Part shown: in pieces, positions 30,463 through 41,064 of the stretch
Numbering within the stretch: position 1 is the first letter of the stretch
How the letters are laid out: each line of letters begins with the position of its first letter
DNA from: Sepioteuthis lessoniana
Taxonomy: Eukaryota > Mollusca > Cephalopoda > Myopsida > Loliginidae
Reading direction: 5' to 3'
NCBI GenBank assembly: GCA_963585895.1
Contig: OY757916.1
Location: forward strand, 20,183,060 to 20,247,059
DNA length: 64,000 nt
The notes under the pieces: model-generated
The model's input: the letters and a program-made list of their open reading frames with translations, nothing else
Databases searched by the model: none
What the model was told of the DNA's origin: nothing
Position numbers and translations under genes: made by a program

Positions 30463-30685
30463 CAACCAATGCATGAACCAATTCCAGAGAAGATTGTAGA
30501 AAAGGACACCTATCCTAAACATCCACATGAATGTAGTAAGTGTCCGAAAAGCTTCAAGAAACCCAGTGATTTGGTGCGGCATGTTCGTATTCACACAGGA
30601 GAAAAACCCTTCAAATGTAGTATCTGTGCAAAATCTTTTACAGTGAAATCTACTTTAGACAGTCACATGAAGACTCACCGACCTG
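30463..30685 (+). CDS. ZNF236: ZNF236-like exon 12: zinc fingers 13-14
   Basis: A 223-nt exon, phase 0 in and phase 1 out (TTCTTACAG / GTAAGT). It encodes [20 protein letters not shown], then PHECSKC...[14 protein letters not shown] and KPFKCSIC...[17 protein letters not shown]. The KKPSDLVRH and VKSTL fingers correspond to fingers 1 and 2, starting cassette A'. Here cassette A' is split after its second finger, unlike cassette A, whose first three fingers share exon 2. Confidence 0.93.
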
Positions 30686-30887
30686 GTAAGTTACTTTTAC
30701 TTTTTTTTTTTTTTTTTTTTCACTCTACAAATTTTGGTTTTATTTGATTTATTGGAACTTTAAAATTCCTTCCATTTTAGTTTTTTCTTTGCTCATTATT
30801 ATCCCTAAAGTTTCATTTTATTAAAAAAAATAGCATAAAAACGACAAGTCTATTGGCATGAATTTATGCTTCTGCATGGTAGCTGAT

Positions 30888-31365
30888 GATCCCTGTACTA
30901 TTCTACCAAACATCAAAGGATCCCTGTACTATTCTACCAAACATCAAAGGATCCCTGTACTATTCTACCAAACATCAAAGGATCCCTGTACTATTCTCCC
31001 TTACATAGAAAGATCTATGTATTGTTCTAACATCAAAAGATCTTTATACTATTCTACCTTACATAGAAAGATCTATGTATTGTTCTAACATCAAAAGATC
31101 TTTATACTATTCTACCTTACATAGAAAGATCTATGTATTGTTCGAACATCAAAAGATCTTTAGACTGTTATACTTTACATCAAAGGATCTATATGCTATT
31201 TTACTTAACATCAAAGAATCTATGTACTGTACTACCATCAAAGAATCTTCATACTATTCTACCTAACACTGAAGGATCTATGTACTATATTAGCTAACTT
31301 CAAAGAATTTACATACTATTATACCCAACATCAAAGGATCTATATACTATTTTACTTAACATTTA
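30888..31365 (+). repeat. Minisatellite of about 31-bp units with higher-order structure
   Basis: The first units read GGATCCCTGTACTATTCTAC with CAAACATCAAA (31 bp, near-identical from 30888). Further on, pairs alternate (AGATCTATGTATTGTTCTAA, AGATCTTTATACTATTCTAC) in a period of about 61 bp, then decay. Open frames across it are by-products of the repeat. Confidence 0.85.
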
Positions 31366-31434
31366 AGTTTTGCTCTCTTGTACTTATGTCTACCATCTAA
31401 TTGTATCTATATCCTGTCAGAAAACATTTACAAT

Positions 31435-31437
<3 letters not shown>

Positions 31438-31478
<41 letters not shown>
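31438..31478. repeat. (TA)n microsatellite
   Basis: About 20 TA dinucleotides. Confidence 0.95.
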
Positions 31479-31482
<4 letters not shown>

Positions 31483-31826
31483 TTTGGCTGCAGTTTTTCT
31501 TGTTGACTTTTTTTTATTAAATGTAACAGAAAAGGATTTGGTGTTGAGTGTTTTTATTAGCCTTTCACCGTTGGTAAGTGAGATGTTGCAACTGTGGATG
31601 AAGGCAGTTTGAAAATAGTCTGAAATCACATCCTTGACAAGGACCAATGATGATCGAAAGTTGTTATTACATCAAAGATATCAAACATTTCCTAATTTAC
31701 TTTCACCCACAGTTGAGACATCTTGCTTCTTAACACTGAAAGGCCAATAAAAAACTTAACTTCAAATCCTTGTTTGTCACCATTGATAAGGTATACCTAA
31801 TATATATATATATATATATATATATA

Positions 31827-33141
31827 CCTCTGGAAAAAAAATATGACCACCCTCAAAATGAAGAAAAAGGTATTGTTTCTGATTTTTAAATTATTACAAT
31901 TAGATATATGAAATATAAGGCATAAAGACAATTAAATTTAAGATATAAAACAATTTCAATTCATTTTTTATATGTATATTAGCATTTATGCTTAATTTTA
32001 AAATTTTGTTTTGACATGAATAAGCAGAACTATAGAGTATAAAGGCAAATTTTTTATTCAATATTTTGTTAGTTCACCATTAGCTTTAATAACCTAAAAA
32101 ATTTGGCTAGGCATGCAATCAACTAGTTTCTCAAGGTATTTTTTCCCATGCATCTAAGATTGTGTTTTTGAGTTCAGAAATTGCTGAGTACTGTCAACCT
32201 CCTTCATAAACTTTTGCAACAATCAATCCCCAACAAATTTTCTATAGGCTTGAGGTTTGGAGAGTATGGTGGATGGTCAAGAAGTCTTCTTTTTTGTTCA
32301 AGCAAGTACTTCTTTGTTATTGATGCATTGTGGAGAGCAGCATTATCTTGCTGAAAAATCCATTCTTCTCCACATAGATGATGCCTTTCTTGTGTGAGAG
32401 ATAAATCTTTTAGCATCTTCACATAATCTGCTGCTTTTTGTTGACCACTGACAAATTGAAGTTTAAGTTTTCCTGAAGATAAGAAGCCCCCCCTCCTCCT
32501 GATCAAAGCAGATCCTCCTCCACCGTGCCTTGTTGAGTAATTCTCTTCTGGAAAATTTTTTGTGTGCCAGTACTTCTAAAAGCCATCTGGACCATCTAAA
32601 TTGAATTTCTTTTTGTCTGAGAAAACCACTTTTCATCATTCTTTAGCATTCATGGTTTGATATTGACGAGCATATTCCAGTCGTTTCTCTTTGTGCTTCA
32701 TAGTTAACCTTGGACAATGAATTCTTTTCTTATGCCTAATTTTTTCATTGTTTAAATGCTTTCTAATTGTCTTAGTCCTGCAAGGAGCATCCACTAGAGA
32801 TTTCAATATTCTTGAATTGTGGTGATAATTTTTTTGGCCAGCCAGTTGGTTTTCTTGTTCTGTACTTATTAGGACTTTTCAAGAAATTGCAGATAATGGT
32901 TTTACTGCATCCTAAGACCTTCAAAATTTCTTCCTGAGATTTTCTGACTCTTTTCAGAGCTATAAGCTCGCCTTTCTAAAATTCAGATAATTTATTTCCT
33001 TTAGCCATTTATGTTTTTAGTATTTTAAATATTACAGTTTTGATAGCTTTTATATTACATAGACTATATATAATAATTTTTTCAATTAAATTAAGTCTTT
33101 TCTTCTTTAGTTTTTATTGGTGGTCTTATATTTATGTCAAA
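31827..33141 (-). mobile_element. Tc1-like transposon relic
   Basis: Minus-strand translation shows EEWIFQQDNAALHNASITKK and HPPYSPNLKPIENLLG (32204-32506), the D...PYSPDLNPIENxWG block of Tc1 transposases, with more N-terminal homology toward 33000. Imperfect inverted ends (AAATATGACCACC near 31845; GGTGGTCTTATATTTA near 33119) bound it next to a TA tract. Frameshifts make it inactive. Confidence 0.75.
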
Positions 33142-33216
33142 AATAAAATTTTTAAATTTACCATATAAAAAATGAATTGAAATTTCATATTTTAAATTTA
33201 AATGTCTCTTAACCGT

Positions 33217-33650
33217 TTTATAATTAAGGGTTTTCAGACTATCATCTTCATCTTTATTGTTATTTCCACAACGTTTCGGCCGATATATCCTCCGGCCTTC
33301 TTCAGGTGTTTGTCGAACTCGGGAACATTCATGGAACTTCAAACTACGTCCTTTATTGAATCCATGGGGGTTGCCTGTTCTGATTCCGTTAGCCATAACC
33401 GGGTACAAGTGTTAAGTATTCCTGTAGCGATTTGAGAGCCTGTCTCTCCGTTTTTGAGATGTTTTGTTTTGGAGGCTTTGATTTCCCAAGTGCTTGTCTC
33501 ACTTTCCATCTTAGTTCATCAGCTCTTGCCTTGGGTATCTTTAAAGCTGCATCCTCGATTGGCGCTATTAGATCTAAGTAAGGAATTTGCTTGATGGTTG
33601 TGGCGAAGTTGAGACCTTTGTTTAGCACTGATTTTTCCGGAGTTGTAAAC
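33217..33650 (-). mobile_element. Penelope-like fragment: RT N-terminal region joined to a terminal repeat
   Basis: A 79-codon minus-strand frame at 33389-33628 encodes KGLNFATTIKQIPYLDLIAP and KPPKQNISKTERQALKSLQ, typical of the region before the RT domain in Penelope-like elements (GLNFA...KPPK.NIxxxExxALK.L). It then runs straight into the terminal region with a hammerhead-like motif, so the RT and endonuclease have been deleted. Confidence 0.7.
33272..33305 (-). ncRNA. Hammerhead-like motif (CTGAAGA ... GAAAC)
   Basis: On the minus strand CTGAAGA (33305-33299), stem GGCCG/CGGCC with loop GAGGATATAT, then GAAAC. It is the best-preserved of four such motifs in the window and the partner of the covarying copy at 13903. 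The substrate strand was not found. Confidence 0.45.
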
Positions 33651-33794
33651 TGTCACTTACCAATGTTGACAATAGCTTCCACAGGTGAGTCTCTTAATCT
33701 TATCTTTCATATATCTGATTTTCATAATTCAAAAATTGTAAACAATATCTTTTTCTTCATTTTTGAGGGAGGTCCAATATTTTTGTCCGGGGTG

Positions 33795-33796
<2 letters not shown>

Positions 33797-33866
<70 letters not shown>
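33797..33866. repeat. (TA)n microsatellite
   Basis: About 35 TA dinucleotides. Confidence 0.95.
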
Positions 33867-33867
<1 letters not shown>

Positions 33868-34071
33868 CATTTTATTTATATGCAAATTTGTTCTGTCTTT
33901 GTTTTTTTCTTGTAACTTTTGCTCTTTATAAAGTTTTTTTTTTTTTCCTTAAAATGTTTCTTTTGTTCTTTTAAAAATAGTCAATTAATGACCATCAAAC
34001 ACCACATTCAGTCATATCCTATTTATACAACTAATTTAATTACAATAAATAAATGAGGAAAAGTAACTGGC

Positions 34072-34197
34072 CCATTGGCATAATGGTTAGAGTGTTCACC
34101 AATGGTCTAGGAAACCAGGGTTCAATCCCAGGTCAAGACTTAAAAAATAGTACTTGATGCCTCCTTGCTTAACATGTAGCATTATGAGGTACAGATC
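34072..34197 (+). mobile_element. SINE-B, truncated at its 3' side
   Basis: Head and core (TGGCATAATGGTTAGAGTGT, GGGTTCAATCCCAGG) end abruptly at CAGATCAAG, where a reversed SINE-C begins. Confidence 0.75.
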
Positions 34198-34443
34198 AAG
34201 TACACAGTTTGAATGTCAAACAGTTCTATTTGACCGATAGATAGGACCCTATCAGGTGCTACCACTTCTGGCTAGAGTAAACCTGGGAGTGATGGCAATG
34301 AAGGGGTACCCCACATTCCCCAAAGCTCCAGTAATACCGAAGCCTCACCATCAGATTGTTTAGTGTCATATCCTGGATATACATTGGGGAAGTCTTATCC
34401 TTCTGTAGAGATGCAATTGGTGTATTTTACAGCTGACTGGGCC
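34198..34443 (-). mobile_element. SINE-C 5' fragment
   Basis: TTTGACCGATAGATAGGACC, CTATCAGGTGCTACC, CCCCAAAGCTCCAGTAATAC and CAATTGGTGTATTTTACAGC, the 5' part in reverse orientation. Confidence 0.7.
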
Positions 34444-35087
34444 AATATATAAATATATGTGTGTATTGTTAGAAATAACAGATTAAAATAATCCTTTATA
34501 TTTTTATGAAACTGTTTCTTTATTTAATTCCAAATAGTCTAACAATCAGAGTGTGTGACTGCAAACTCTGTGTATTTAAATTGCAAATTGGATTGGAAAT
34601 TTAGTTCTCTAAGTTATCACATTTTAATACTATTGTGCTTATAAAGATCTCGCTACAATGTGCCATTTTTGGATTTGTTTATTGATATAATCTTCATTTA
34701 AGAAGAAGAAAACTATTCATTTGATATAAAAATGAAATACAAAATTTAAGCCCTTCAAGGGGAGTGTGATCTTACATTAAATGGTACTTTTCCATCCAAC
34801 TCCTCAAAATACTAAATGATAGAAATATAAGAATAAAAGAATAAAAGAATACTCCTCTTGCAAAATACAAGAAATGAGAAATAGGAAAAGAAATAAGGAA
34901 CCAGCAAAAAGTAAGAAACTTACGATTTATTTATCAAATTGGATTTTTAACATTTAAGACAAACACTTCATAAGGAAGATCTAAAAAAATATCTTATCTT
35001 CCCAAGTGAATTTATCCAAAATTATTTAAATAAACTACTGATAGTTTGATAAATAGTTTTTACACTTTGGTTTGAGGGAGTGCATAG

Positions 35088-35090
<3 letters not shown>

Positions 35091-35128
<38 letters not shown>
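35091..35128. repeat. (TA)n microsatellite
   Basis: About 19 TA dinucleotides. Confidence 0.95.
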
Positions 35129-35131
<3 letters not shown>

Positions 35132-35408
35132 TTTTTAAGTTTCATTAATTTTTTTTTTTTTTTTTTTTAAATACAAGACATTCCTTAATTCTGTTCTAAT
35201 AAAAGGTGGATTTATATCAAGTCTATTTCTAGTGTATCATAGTAGTTAGTGTGCTGAAATGTTGTGTATTGCTTTTTTCCATGAAAGTAAATTTGGAAGA
35301 CACACAGATGAACATGCAATGTCGTCTAATTCAGGAACTTATGTTTTATGAGTTTAAATTGGGCAATAACACTGCAAAAGCAACCCAGAACATTTGTTAT
35401 GTAAAAGG

Positions 35409-35960
35409 TTGGTTTTATGGCATATCAACCTTTGTAGGTTATTTAACGCCAAATCCATTTTTATGCAAATAATCCGCTCCATTGAAAACAGTTCAGTTTA
35501 GCATAAGTACAGTTTAATGGTCAAAAACATTTCCATTTCTAACTATTCAAGCAGTTATATGTAATAATTCAGTTAAGTGTAAATACAGTTTTGATGTCAA
35601 AAAACAGTTCTATTTGAAATAATTCAGTTAAGCATAAGCACGCTGTTTAAGTGTAAGTACGGTTTAATTGTCAAAAACGTTTCTATTTCAAGCTATTCAG
35701 TTTACTCAATTCATTTTAGCATAAGTATGCTGTTAGTTCTATTTAACCCATAGATAGGGCCCTATCAGGTGCTACCACTCCGGGCCAGAGTGGACCTGGG
35801 AGCGATGGCAATGAAGGGGTACTCTACATTCCCCAAAGCTCCAGCACTGCTGGAACCTCACCATCAGATTGTTTAGTGTCATATCCAGGACACTCGTTAG
35901 GGGGGGGGTCTTACCCCTCTGGAGAGGTGCAGTCAGTGTATTCTACAGCCCCAGCTGACT
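35409..35960 (-). mobile_element. SINE-C, complete 552-bp copy with 12-bp duplication
   Basis: TTATGTAAAAGG at 35397-35408 and TTATGCAAAAGG at 35961-35972 flank it (one difference). Because the borders are fixed by the duplication, this copy defines the full element: 5' AGCTGGGGCTGTAGAATACA, internal CAATTAAACCGTACTTACAC-type array, and 3' tail ending in GTTGATATGCCATAAAACCA. Confidence 0.85.
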
Positions 35961-36195
35961 TATGCAAAAGGTGAGGGTGCAGTTGATCATAGTACAGTAA
36001 CCAAATTGTAGAAGAAATTTTCTTGTGGGTTGCAAGAACCTTGACAATCAAGCGAGATCAGATAGGCCTAAATGAGTAGATCTTGAGCTTGAAGACATAG
36101 AGGTAAATCCATTGAGTAGCACTTGGATAGTATCAGGTAAGCTCAGTATCTTACACTCCTGTGTGATTTGTTACCTTTATGACCTTGGCAAAAGC

Positions 36196-36278
36196 ATCCA
36201 ACTGCAACCCCAATGTCAGACTGTGATGGCTCCTGCTGGCATCACAGCTGAGAGAACTGCAGCGCTGCTCATGCCAAA
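36196..36278 (+). pseudogene. 83-bp copy of exon 13 within intron 12
   Basis: It matches exon positions 37225-37325 at 74 of 83 bases after one 18-bp deletion that lies between two CCTGCTGG repeats of the exon (37261 and 37279). Same orientation, 1029 bp upstream of its source. It keeps the exon frame open (LQPQCQTVMAPAGITA against LQPQSQTVMAPAGQELPAGITA). It sits inside mariner relic M4 with no splice sites of its own. Confidence 0.9.
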
Positions 36279-36445
36279 AGCTGCTGAATTGTGCCTCATG
36301 TACCACCAAAATATTGTAAAACTTTCGACTTGCTCTAGGATTAATGACATTTTTTTTCTATAAAATAAAGGCAAAAAATAAACTTATTTTATTTTATTCT
36401 TAGGTTTCCTCATGAAAATAACCTTTTTTTTTCTCATTGTGACAG

Positions 36446-37524
36446 GGGAGAAGAAATTCAAGTGTCATGTTTGTACATTGCCATTCTCCACAAAAGGAAG
36501 CCTGAAAGTGCACATGCGACTACACACAGGTGCCAAACCATTCAAGTGCCCACATTGTGAACTACGCTTCCGTACATCAGGTCATAGGAAGAGCCACATT
36601 GCATCTCATTTCAAATCAGACACACCAAAGAAGCGGAAGACCACAAAGGTTGCAGCAATGGACACTACAGCTTTATTGGTCACTACAGCAGTTGATACTC
36701 AGCAGCAACCGCAACAGCAGCAGCATCAGCCATCACAATCACCTCAAGAGACCCAAGTAATGACATCGATACAAAATGCTGTTGAAATGAGTCAAGGTTT
36801 GCACTCGACAAACCCATTATCTGGTCAAGTAGTTAGTATTGAACCAACAATGCTACCGAACCAGCCTGGCTTAGTACCAGTGTCTTTGACTGTTTCTGGC
36901 AGTGAACAATTGGTTGGTAATGGTGTGGTTGGAAGTACTACTGGCAATGGAACAACTACGGTTGCAAGCAGTGGTGGGGTGACTGTTGCAAATGGTGGTA
37001 GTCAGTTATCAGAGAGTGCTCTGGCTGCTAACGTTCTCCAAGGCCTTGAAGGGATCCAGCTTCAGTTGTCGGGAAATCTCAGTCAGAGCATTCAGATCAT
37101 GGGTCTTGATCCAAGTCTCATATCCCAGACGATACAAATCGACGACTCTTTATTACAACAACTGCAACAGGGTAGCTTGAACTTTACTCTAGCGCCTAAC
37201 TTTGTTAGTAGCACCCCAACGCAAATCCAATTGCAACCCCAAAGTCAAACTGTGATGGCTCCTGCTGGCCAGGAACTTCCTGCTGGTATCACAGCTGGGA
37301 CAACTATAGCTCAGCTCATGCCAAACACCATTCAGATTCATCCTGTGACCATGCAGGACCCAAATATTGTCATGCAGCCACTATCCACAATCACAATGGC
37401 TCAAAACCAGGGGGTTGCTGACCAAACACAACAGGCCCTTCATGCAGCTGTGGTAATGAATGGTCAAGAAACTGGACTTGGTCCTCAAAGTAATTTTATT
37501 GTAACTGATGCTGGAGATACGCAG
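36446..37524 (+). CDS. ZNF236: ZNF236-like exon 13: zinc fingers 15-16 and long Q/S/T/G-rich region
   Basis: The largest exon: 1079 nt, phase 1 in and phase 0 out (GTGACAG / GTGAGA). It encodes GEKKFKCHVC...FSTKGSLKVHMRLH and KPFKCPHC...FRTSGHRKSHIASHFK, completing cassette A', then a basic PKKRKTTK (nuclear-localisation-like). About 300 residues of low-complexity linker follow with a Gln run (QQQPQQQQHQ), Gly/Thr/Ser/Val-rich stretches and LQGLEGIQLQLSGNLSQSI. Long Q/S/T-rich spacers of this kind are common in transactivating regions (inference). The open frame runs on only three codons into the intron. Part of it (37225-37325) is copied into intron 12. Confidence 0.95.
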
Positions 37525-38967
37525 GTGAGATATTGAAAAATATTTTTCTTTTCATATTTTACATGAAAATATATAATTGCAGGTTTGGTTCAATTATTAG
37601 AACAAAACAAATGCATTTGAGTTTTTACTTCAAATATGACTTGATCCTGTCAAATTTTAAATGTTTTAACAATACTGGGTGTATGAACTGAAAAAAAAAA
37701 TCTGCAACTAATAATATTTTAAAAAGAGTCCTCTGACATGATATCCAATTTTTGTTCTCCCTTCTAATTTAATACCATAAAAAAGCCCCCAAAACTCCAT
37801 TGACCTATTTTCTCTGTTTGCCATGAAAATTGGTTAGACAAATTCTTGTTTATTTTATAAGCTTAATTATATATATATATTTTTTCTACTCGAATTTCTT
37901 TTAAATTTATTTGATATATTAACTTTCTGATAACAATTCTCTTAAACAAGTTTGATAAAAATTTGTAAAAGCTAAATGTAACCTTAACCCCTACTTAAAA
38001 CAATTTTTTTTTACACTATTTCTTAACAGGCCTTCATAAAGTGGTCTATATAGACCCCATAGGAGTGAATACAATTTTGGCAAAGTGAATTAAAAGCAAA
38101 AGGGGCTGATGAATTTACTAGTTTACATTTATAAGTCTCTTTATAACTGGAGAACAAAAATTGCTGGATTATGTTGGGTCGATACCAGATATCATGCACT
38201 TAGCAGAATGCCCGATTGGATATGATGGCTACTAGTGGTGTGTCGTTCAAATACAACTCATTCAAAAAATACGGGTCATTTTAATTAACAAACAACCTAG
38301 ACATGACTGAAAAGATCCAAGTTTTTTTTTTGACATTGTTAATGACGCATATCATATTTTCTAGAGAGAAAACAGTAAAATTCAATTATATTTTAAACAA
38401 ATAATTTTATAAAGATACTGAATTCTAGAACATCCTTTTTTATTTTTTATAAGAGATGTCTTTAGAAAAAAAGAGAATTATTTAATAATAAGAATTAAAA
38501 TATTGATTTAAAAAAAAGAAAGAAAAATAATGAAAAAGTAAAATTGACATACAATGCCTAAAATTTTAATTCTTTTCCATGGTAACAATTTTTTATGAAT
38601 AGAATTAAGATTAAATTATTGAGAATGAAAAATCCCACTCTGGCAAAAGAGATCTGGATCTTTACCTGTTAAGTCAGTTTCAGAATTTCCAGGTATTTGT
38701 TGCAGGTATTATTATCGTATGATTCTATATTCCATTTATAATAACAATTTTACTGTATTTTGTAAAAATTTTAAACTTGAAACCAAAGACATTTAAAAAT
38801 TCATCATTGCAGGTTGTGAGATTAAGTTCATTTTTTTGCAATCTAATATTCAATTAATTTATTTGTGGGGGAATGGAAATTAAATTTGGTTAGAAAAGGT
38901 GCATTAAGTAAAAAGTTTGAGAAGCTCTGATATAAACCATCATTTTAGGTACCTTACATTACTTGGT

Positions 38968-40047
38968 TAGAGCCCAGTTGACTGGGGCTGTAGAATACAC
39001 AGACCGTGACTCTACAGAGTGGTAAGACCCCCCCCCCGTCAAGTGTCCTTGATATGACATTAAATAATCTGATGGTGAAGCTTCAGTAATGCTGGAGCTT
39101 TGAGGAATGCAGAGAACCTCTTCATTGACATCACTCCCAGGTCCACTCTAGCCTTGAGTGATAGCATCTGATAGGGTCCTAAGTAAGTAAGTAAGTAAAG
39201 TTGGCTTCTGTAGTCGAGGGCGACCCAAAGGCTCCCTTTCCAATTGTTACTACACCAAGGTGTAGGGGAGGGCGCTACTCCTTTCCCTGTATTGCTCCAC
39301 TTTACCCTTGATACATACCTTATATTGCTGAGTGTTAAGCAAGGAGGTATCAAGTATCATTTTTTAAAGTCTTTGGTATGATGCAACCTGGGATTGAACC
39401 CAGGTCTTCCAGTCCTACTATGGGTCAAATAGAACTGTTTGACATTTAAGCTGAGAACAAACGAATGATTTATGCTAAATTGAATTATTAGAAATAGAAC
39501 TGTTTGATCATTTAACTATGTGTAAACAAATGATCGATGTTTAATTGAAATGTTAGTAATACATAAGTGATTGGAACCATTTAACTTCATGCAAACGAAT
39601 AAGTAATCTTGAATAGAATAATTATTGTTAAAAAGCATTACTTGTAACTACTTTGCTGTGTGTTAAATGATTAATATTAAATAGAATTATGTTAGTTAGC
39701 AATAGTTGAAACCATTCAACTATGTAGAAACAATAGCAGTACTAGTGTGCAAATAGATTAGTTCTAACTCATTTATAAATGGAATTAACGACATACTAAT
39801 TTTTTGCATACCATGTATATCTATTTAAATGTGTGTAAACAAATGGCTGATGTTAAATTGTGACTGTTATATAGCAATACGTGAAATTATTTAAATGTTT
39901 GCAAAAAAGATGAGTTTAGCCTCATTTAAAATTGTTATCAACAAAATGTGTTTACTAATCATATATATTTAATATATATGTATAAAAAGGATTTGGCATT
40001 AAATAGCCTATGATAGTTGATATACCATAAAACCAAACCTAACCAAA
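38968..40047 (+). mobile_element. SINE-C with expanded internal array, interrupted by a reversed SINE-B
   Basis: 5' GAGCCCAGTTGACTGGGGCT to GATAGGGTCCTA, then (after the SINE-B) TGGGTCAAATAGAACTGTTT, about nine degenerate units with AACCATTTAACT and AAACAAATGA, and the tail GATTTGGCATTAAATAGCCT. It is longer than the 552-bp copy because of the extra units. Confidence 0.7.
39182..39411 (-). mobile_element. SINE-B inserted in SINE-C
   Basis: AAGTAAGTAAGTAAAGTTGG is the tail in reverse; the head ends CCTGGGATTGAACCCAGG. GTCCTA is repeated at 39176-39181 and 39412-39417. Confidence 0.8.
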
Positions 40048-40063
40048 CTTCTTGGAATTATGT

Positions 40064-40091
40064 TATATATATATATATATATATATATATT
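40064..40091. repeat. (TA)n microsatellite
   Basis: About 13 TA dinucleotides at the end of the SINE-C. Confidence 0.9.
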
Positions 40092-40318
40092 TCTTTGTTT
40101 AAAAGGAAATTTTTAATGATGCTTTTCCTTGGAATGGTTCAGTAGGTATTTCAGATCCTACAGAACAAAAGATTATGTCAAATGTTTGACAAAAACAAAC
40201 TTAGGATACTATTGGTTATGTGGTGTATCTGAATTTAAAATTTACTGTGAAGTAAAAATGAATTACAGTATTTTTCTGCTAAAAAAAAAAAAGAAGTGAA
40301 TTAAATTTGATTTTTAAA

Positions 40319-40690
40319 AATTGGAATTCTTCCAAGCTGTAACCATGTCAATACTACTGTATAGTTGCACCATTTGGACTTTAATGAAATGCCTGGAGCA
40401 AAAGTAATATCCCACAAAGCAGTAGCTGTATGGCCACTTACATCCCATCTCGCAAACCATCCAAGTAAGTTGAACAAGACATGCTGAGCACAGTCGGAGA
40501 AATAAGGATAAACTCAGAAGCAATTTTCTCCTATTGACACATTCTTACATTCATCAGCTCTGTGTGGTCACTGGATGCCATCTAGAGGACTTGCCAAGAG
40601 TGATAGTCTATTGGAATGGATGATGAGAGAGGGACTTCAAGGGAATCCATGCTATTAGCATGCATTGATGATGATGATGATGATAAGGAA
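40319..40690 (+). mobile_element. LINE-B 3' fragment with (GAT)n tail
   Basis: A degenerate match to the ORF2 C-terminal segment seen at 43721 and 53599 (an AVTMSILLYSCTIWT-like part, CAGTAGCTGTATGGCCACTT, ATGGATGATGAGAGAGGGAC). It ends ATCCATGCTATTAGCATGCA followed by GAT repeats at 40664-40684. Confidence 0.7.
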
Positions 40691-40826
40691 AGACAAAACC
40701 TCAATAAAAAAATCTCTTGTTTTAAAAAAATAAATTTTTTTTATCAAGGTAAATGATTTTATTACTGTGATTAATTTCCAAATGATACTAATTGCTTTTG
40801 AATCCTTTGCTTTGATAACATTGTAG

Positions 40827-41018
40827 ATTTCTGTGGATGCTGTTAGTGATGTACAAGGTGAGAGTTCACCAAACATGGTTGCTGAATCTGACAATCTTGA
40901 CAGCGTTCATGATGCAGCAACAGCCATGATGGAAAATGAAGCAGTTGATATGATTGATGGGAGTGTAAACGATGATGGCTTGGGATCCATTGATTCTAAA
41001 GGAAACCACGTATGTCAT
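40827..41018 (+). CDS. ZNF236: ZNF236-like exon 14: acidic linker and first half of zinc finger 17
   Basis: A 192-nt exon, phase 0 to 0. It encodes ISVDAVSDVQGESSPNMVAE and a strongly acidic stretch (MMENEAVDMIDGSVNDDG), ending KGNHVCH. The donor GTAAGT at 41019 is preferred over GTATGT at 41010 because it leaves VCH to join FCSKTF of the next exon, which rebuilds a normal CxxC zinc knuckle (CHFC). A finger split between its two cysteines is unusual within this gene, where other introns lie in linkers. Confidence 0.88.
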
Positions 41019-41064
41019 GTAAGTATTATTACTTATTACAAATCAATAGTCTTTTCTCTTTCTG

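Larger units (their letters stand above)
35222..36345 (+). mobile_element. Mariner-like relic M4 (split by SINE-C and by an exon-13 fragment)
   Basis: Shares with M1 and M2 the CACACAGATGAACATGCAAT region, the GAACCTTGACAATCAAGCGA region, ACCTTGGCAAAAGCATCC and the terminal CAAAATATTGTAAAAC. Two foreign blocks interrupt it: 35409-35960 and 36196-36278. Confidence 0.6.
30686..36445 (+). other. Intron 12 (largest in the window)
   Basis: GTAAGT donor and ATTGTGACAG acceptor. It is packed with a minisatellite, a Tc1 relic, Penelope-like fragment, SINE-B/SINE-C chimera, several TA tracts, mariner relic M4 with a SINE-C insertion, and an exon-13 fragment. Nothing is recognised at 34445-35090. Confidence 0.6.
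37525..40826 (+). other. Intron 13
   Basis: GTGAGA donor and ACATTGTAG acceptor. 37525-38960 is AT-rich with no recognised repeat. Then follow a SINE-C carrying a reversed SINE-B, a TA tract and a LINE-B 3' fragment. Confidence 0.6.

Noticed and set aside
30858-31266. Open frames encoding a repetitive Ser/Tyr-rich peptide
   Set aside because: They are the translation of a minisatellite in an intron, with no gene structure.
33591-33974. 127-codon open frame with an Ile-Tyr run
   Set aside because: It is generated by the (TA)n tract and Penelope-like antisense sequence.
41009-41014. GTATGT as the donor of exon 14
   Set aside because: It would remove the first cysteine pair partner (VCH). Using GTAAGT at 41019 rebuilds a proper CxxC finger.
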